Origin: an uncultured Clostridia bacterium
GTDB lineage: Bacteria; Bacillota; Clostridia; Christensenellales; UBA1242
Reading direction: 5' to 3'
Assembly (NCBI GenBank): GCA_947366645.1
Contig: CANBAX010000010.1
Coordinates: 1 to 15,268 of the forward strand
Length of the DNA stretch: 15,268 nt
This document shows positions 14,344 through 15,268 of the stretch, in pieces; position 1 is the stretch's first letter; each line of letters begins with the position of its first letter. A model generated the notes under the pieces. The model was given only the letters and a program-made list of their open reading frames with translations, was not told the origin of the DNA and did not search any database. Made by a program: the position numbers and the translations under genes.

Positions 14344-15252
14344 ATGCTTAAAAACATCTTGCCTGAAAATATTTATAATATAATAAGCGAACGAATAAGC
14401 TATAATGCTATCAATGAAATAAGAATGCGGGCGGACAAGCCTATAGTACTTGCAATAGGAATGCAAAGGTTTTTCCTCAGCGAAAGGGGAACAACAGGAA
14501 ACCTTAAAGAGGCAATGATAGCAAGTAAAATTATGCTTGAAGACATAATCTTTCGTGCCAGCGAATGTTCAATTTATTCTGTAAACGAACAAATAAAAAA
14601 AGGCTTTATAGTCACTAATGAAGGTGTGCGAATAGGTATAGGCGGAGATATGATAGAAGAAAATGGACATATCAAAACCATGACAAATTTTAATAGTATC
14701 AACATTCGAATTCCGCATGAAGTTAAAAATTGTTCTTTGCCAGTTTTTCCTTTGATATTAGAGGAAGAAAATATATTAAACACCTTGGTACTTTCACCTC
14801 CAGGTGCAGGCAAAACCACTTTTTTAAGAGATTTTATCTGCCAACTCAGTGAAAGAAATTATGCTTTCAATGTACTTGTGCTTGACGAACGAGGCGAGTT
14901 TGATATCAATAACGGCAAAAGTCTAGGAAATTATGCTGACAAGATATCATTTGCACGCAAAAAGGTGGGGTTTGAAAATGGAATACGCTCACTTTCACCA
15001 AACCTAATAGTCACAGACGAACTAGGTGATGAAGAAGATGTTGAGGCGGTACGCTACTGTGCGAATTGTGGCGTCAATATACTTGCATCCGCACACTGCG
15101 ATAGTATTGAAAGTTTTTTAAAGAAACCATCCTTTCACAAACTTATCGAAGAGAAGATATTTAAAAGGTATGTTTTACTTTCTTTGCGTAAGGGTGCAGG
15201 CACAATTGAGGGCGTGTACAATGAAAATTTTTCGCGTCTAGGAAGATATTAG
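14344..15252 (+). CDS. spoIIIAA: Stage III sporulation protein AA (ATPase)
   Basis: SpoIIIAA is the cytoplasmic ATPase of the SpoIIIA-SpoIIQ channel linking mother cell and forespore, related to type II/IV secretion ATPases. The 302-aa protein shows the N-terminal region with ARM-like NEIRMRADKPIVL, then GGDMIEENG and the INIRIPHEV segment. The Walker A motif PPGAGKTT lies at residues 152-159 and Walker B LVLDERGE with D181 and E182, followed by PNLIVTDELGDEEDVEAV. AGGAGGT at 14334-14340 is a strong ribosome binding site. Family members are usually made in the mother cell under sigma-E; I found no convincing sigma-E promoter just upstream. It indicates that the organism forms spores or descends from spore formers. 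Confidence 0.95.
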   Translation: MLKNILPENIYNIISERISYNAINEIRMRADKPIVLAIGMQRFFLSERGTTGNLKEAMIASKIMLEDIIFRASECSIYSVNEQIKKGFIVTNEGVRIGIGGDMIEENGHIKTMTNFNSINIRIPHEVKNCSLPVFPLILEEENILNTLVLSPPGAGKTTFLRDFICQLSERNYAFNVLVLDERGEFDINNGKSLGNYADKISFARKKVGFENGIRSLSPNLIVTDELGDEEDVEAVRYCANCGVNILASAHCDSIESFLKKPSFHKLIEEKIFKRYVLLSLRKGAGTIEGVYNENFSRLGRY

Positions 15253-15262
15253 GAGAGTGAAA

Positions 15263-15268
15263 ATGAAC
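15263..15268 (+). CDS. Start of next gene, by context spoIIIAB (partial)
   Basis: An ATG at 15263 follows GGAGAG at 15252-15257 with good spacing, 10 nt after the spoIIIAA stop. Only Met-Asn is visible before the window ends. The assignment to spoIIIAB rests only on the conserved spoIIIA operon order, so no symbol is given. Confidence 0.5.

Overview
The window is an A+T-rich chromosomal segment in which every gene lies on the + strand. It reads as a spore-forming Firmicute of the Clostridia type. The evidence is Gram-positive Shine-Dalgarno sites (AAGGAGG), sigma-A-like promoters, TGA used as a stop codon, the frr-uppS-cdsA-rseP-(polC)-rimP-nusA-ylxR-ylxQ-infB-rbfA-nrnA-truB gene order, and efp directly upstream of the sporulation gene spoIIIAA. 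The species cannot be named from sequence alone.

Layout: (1) 1-96: the last codons of an unidentified gene and its intrinsic terminator. (2) About 169-5309: frr (ribosome recycling), uppS and cdsA (undecaprenyl-PP and CDP-diacylglycerol synthesis), rseP (site-2 protease), and a 511-aa protein in the polC slot. That protein has the PolC N-terminal and OB regions and a complete DEDDh proofreading exonuclease, but no PHP or polymerase domain. (3) About 5333-13226: an internal extended -10 promoter, a strong leader hairpin, then the compact translation/ribosome-assembly operon rimP-nusA-ylxR-ylxQ-infB-rbfA-nrnA-truB, followed by an endonuclease IV-like gene. (4) 13224-13866: efp with its own promoter and terminator. 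(5) 13867-14343: a gene-free stretch of degenerate 20-bp repeats and two palindromic elements, ending in a second terminator-like hairpin. (6) 14344-end: spoIIIAA and the first two codons of the next gene, by context spoIIIAB.

The operon joins envelope lipid synthesis and translation functions, as in other Firmicutes, but several usual members are absent from their slots: dxr (cdsA/rseP), ispG (rseP/polC) and ribF (after truB, where the endonuclease IV-like gene sits).

The most notable item is the PolC-derived exonuclease. Both halves of the PHP domain and the whole polymerase are missing with clean domain boundaries, and a QANLF motif resembling a beta-clamp-binding pentapeptide lies in the linker before the exonuclease. 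I infer a free-standing proofreading subunit that may work with a separate DnaE-type polymerase. Second is the repeat cluster before spoIIIAA, where one copy of a 40-bp palindrome carries about 100 bp of extra sequence able to form two further hairpins.
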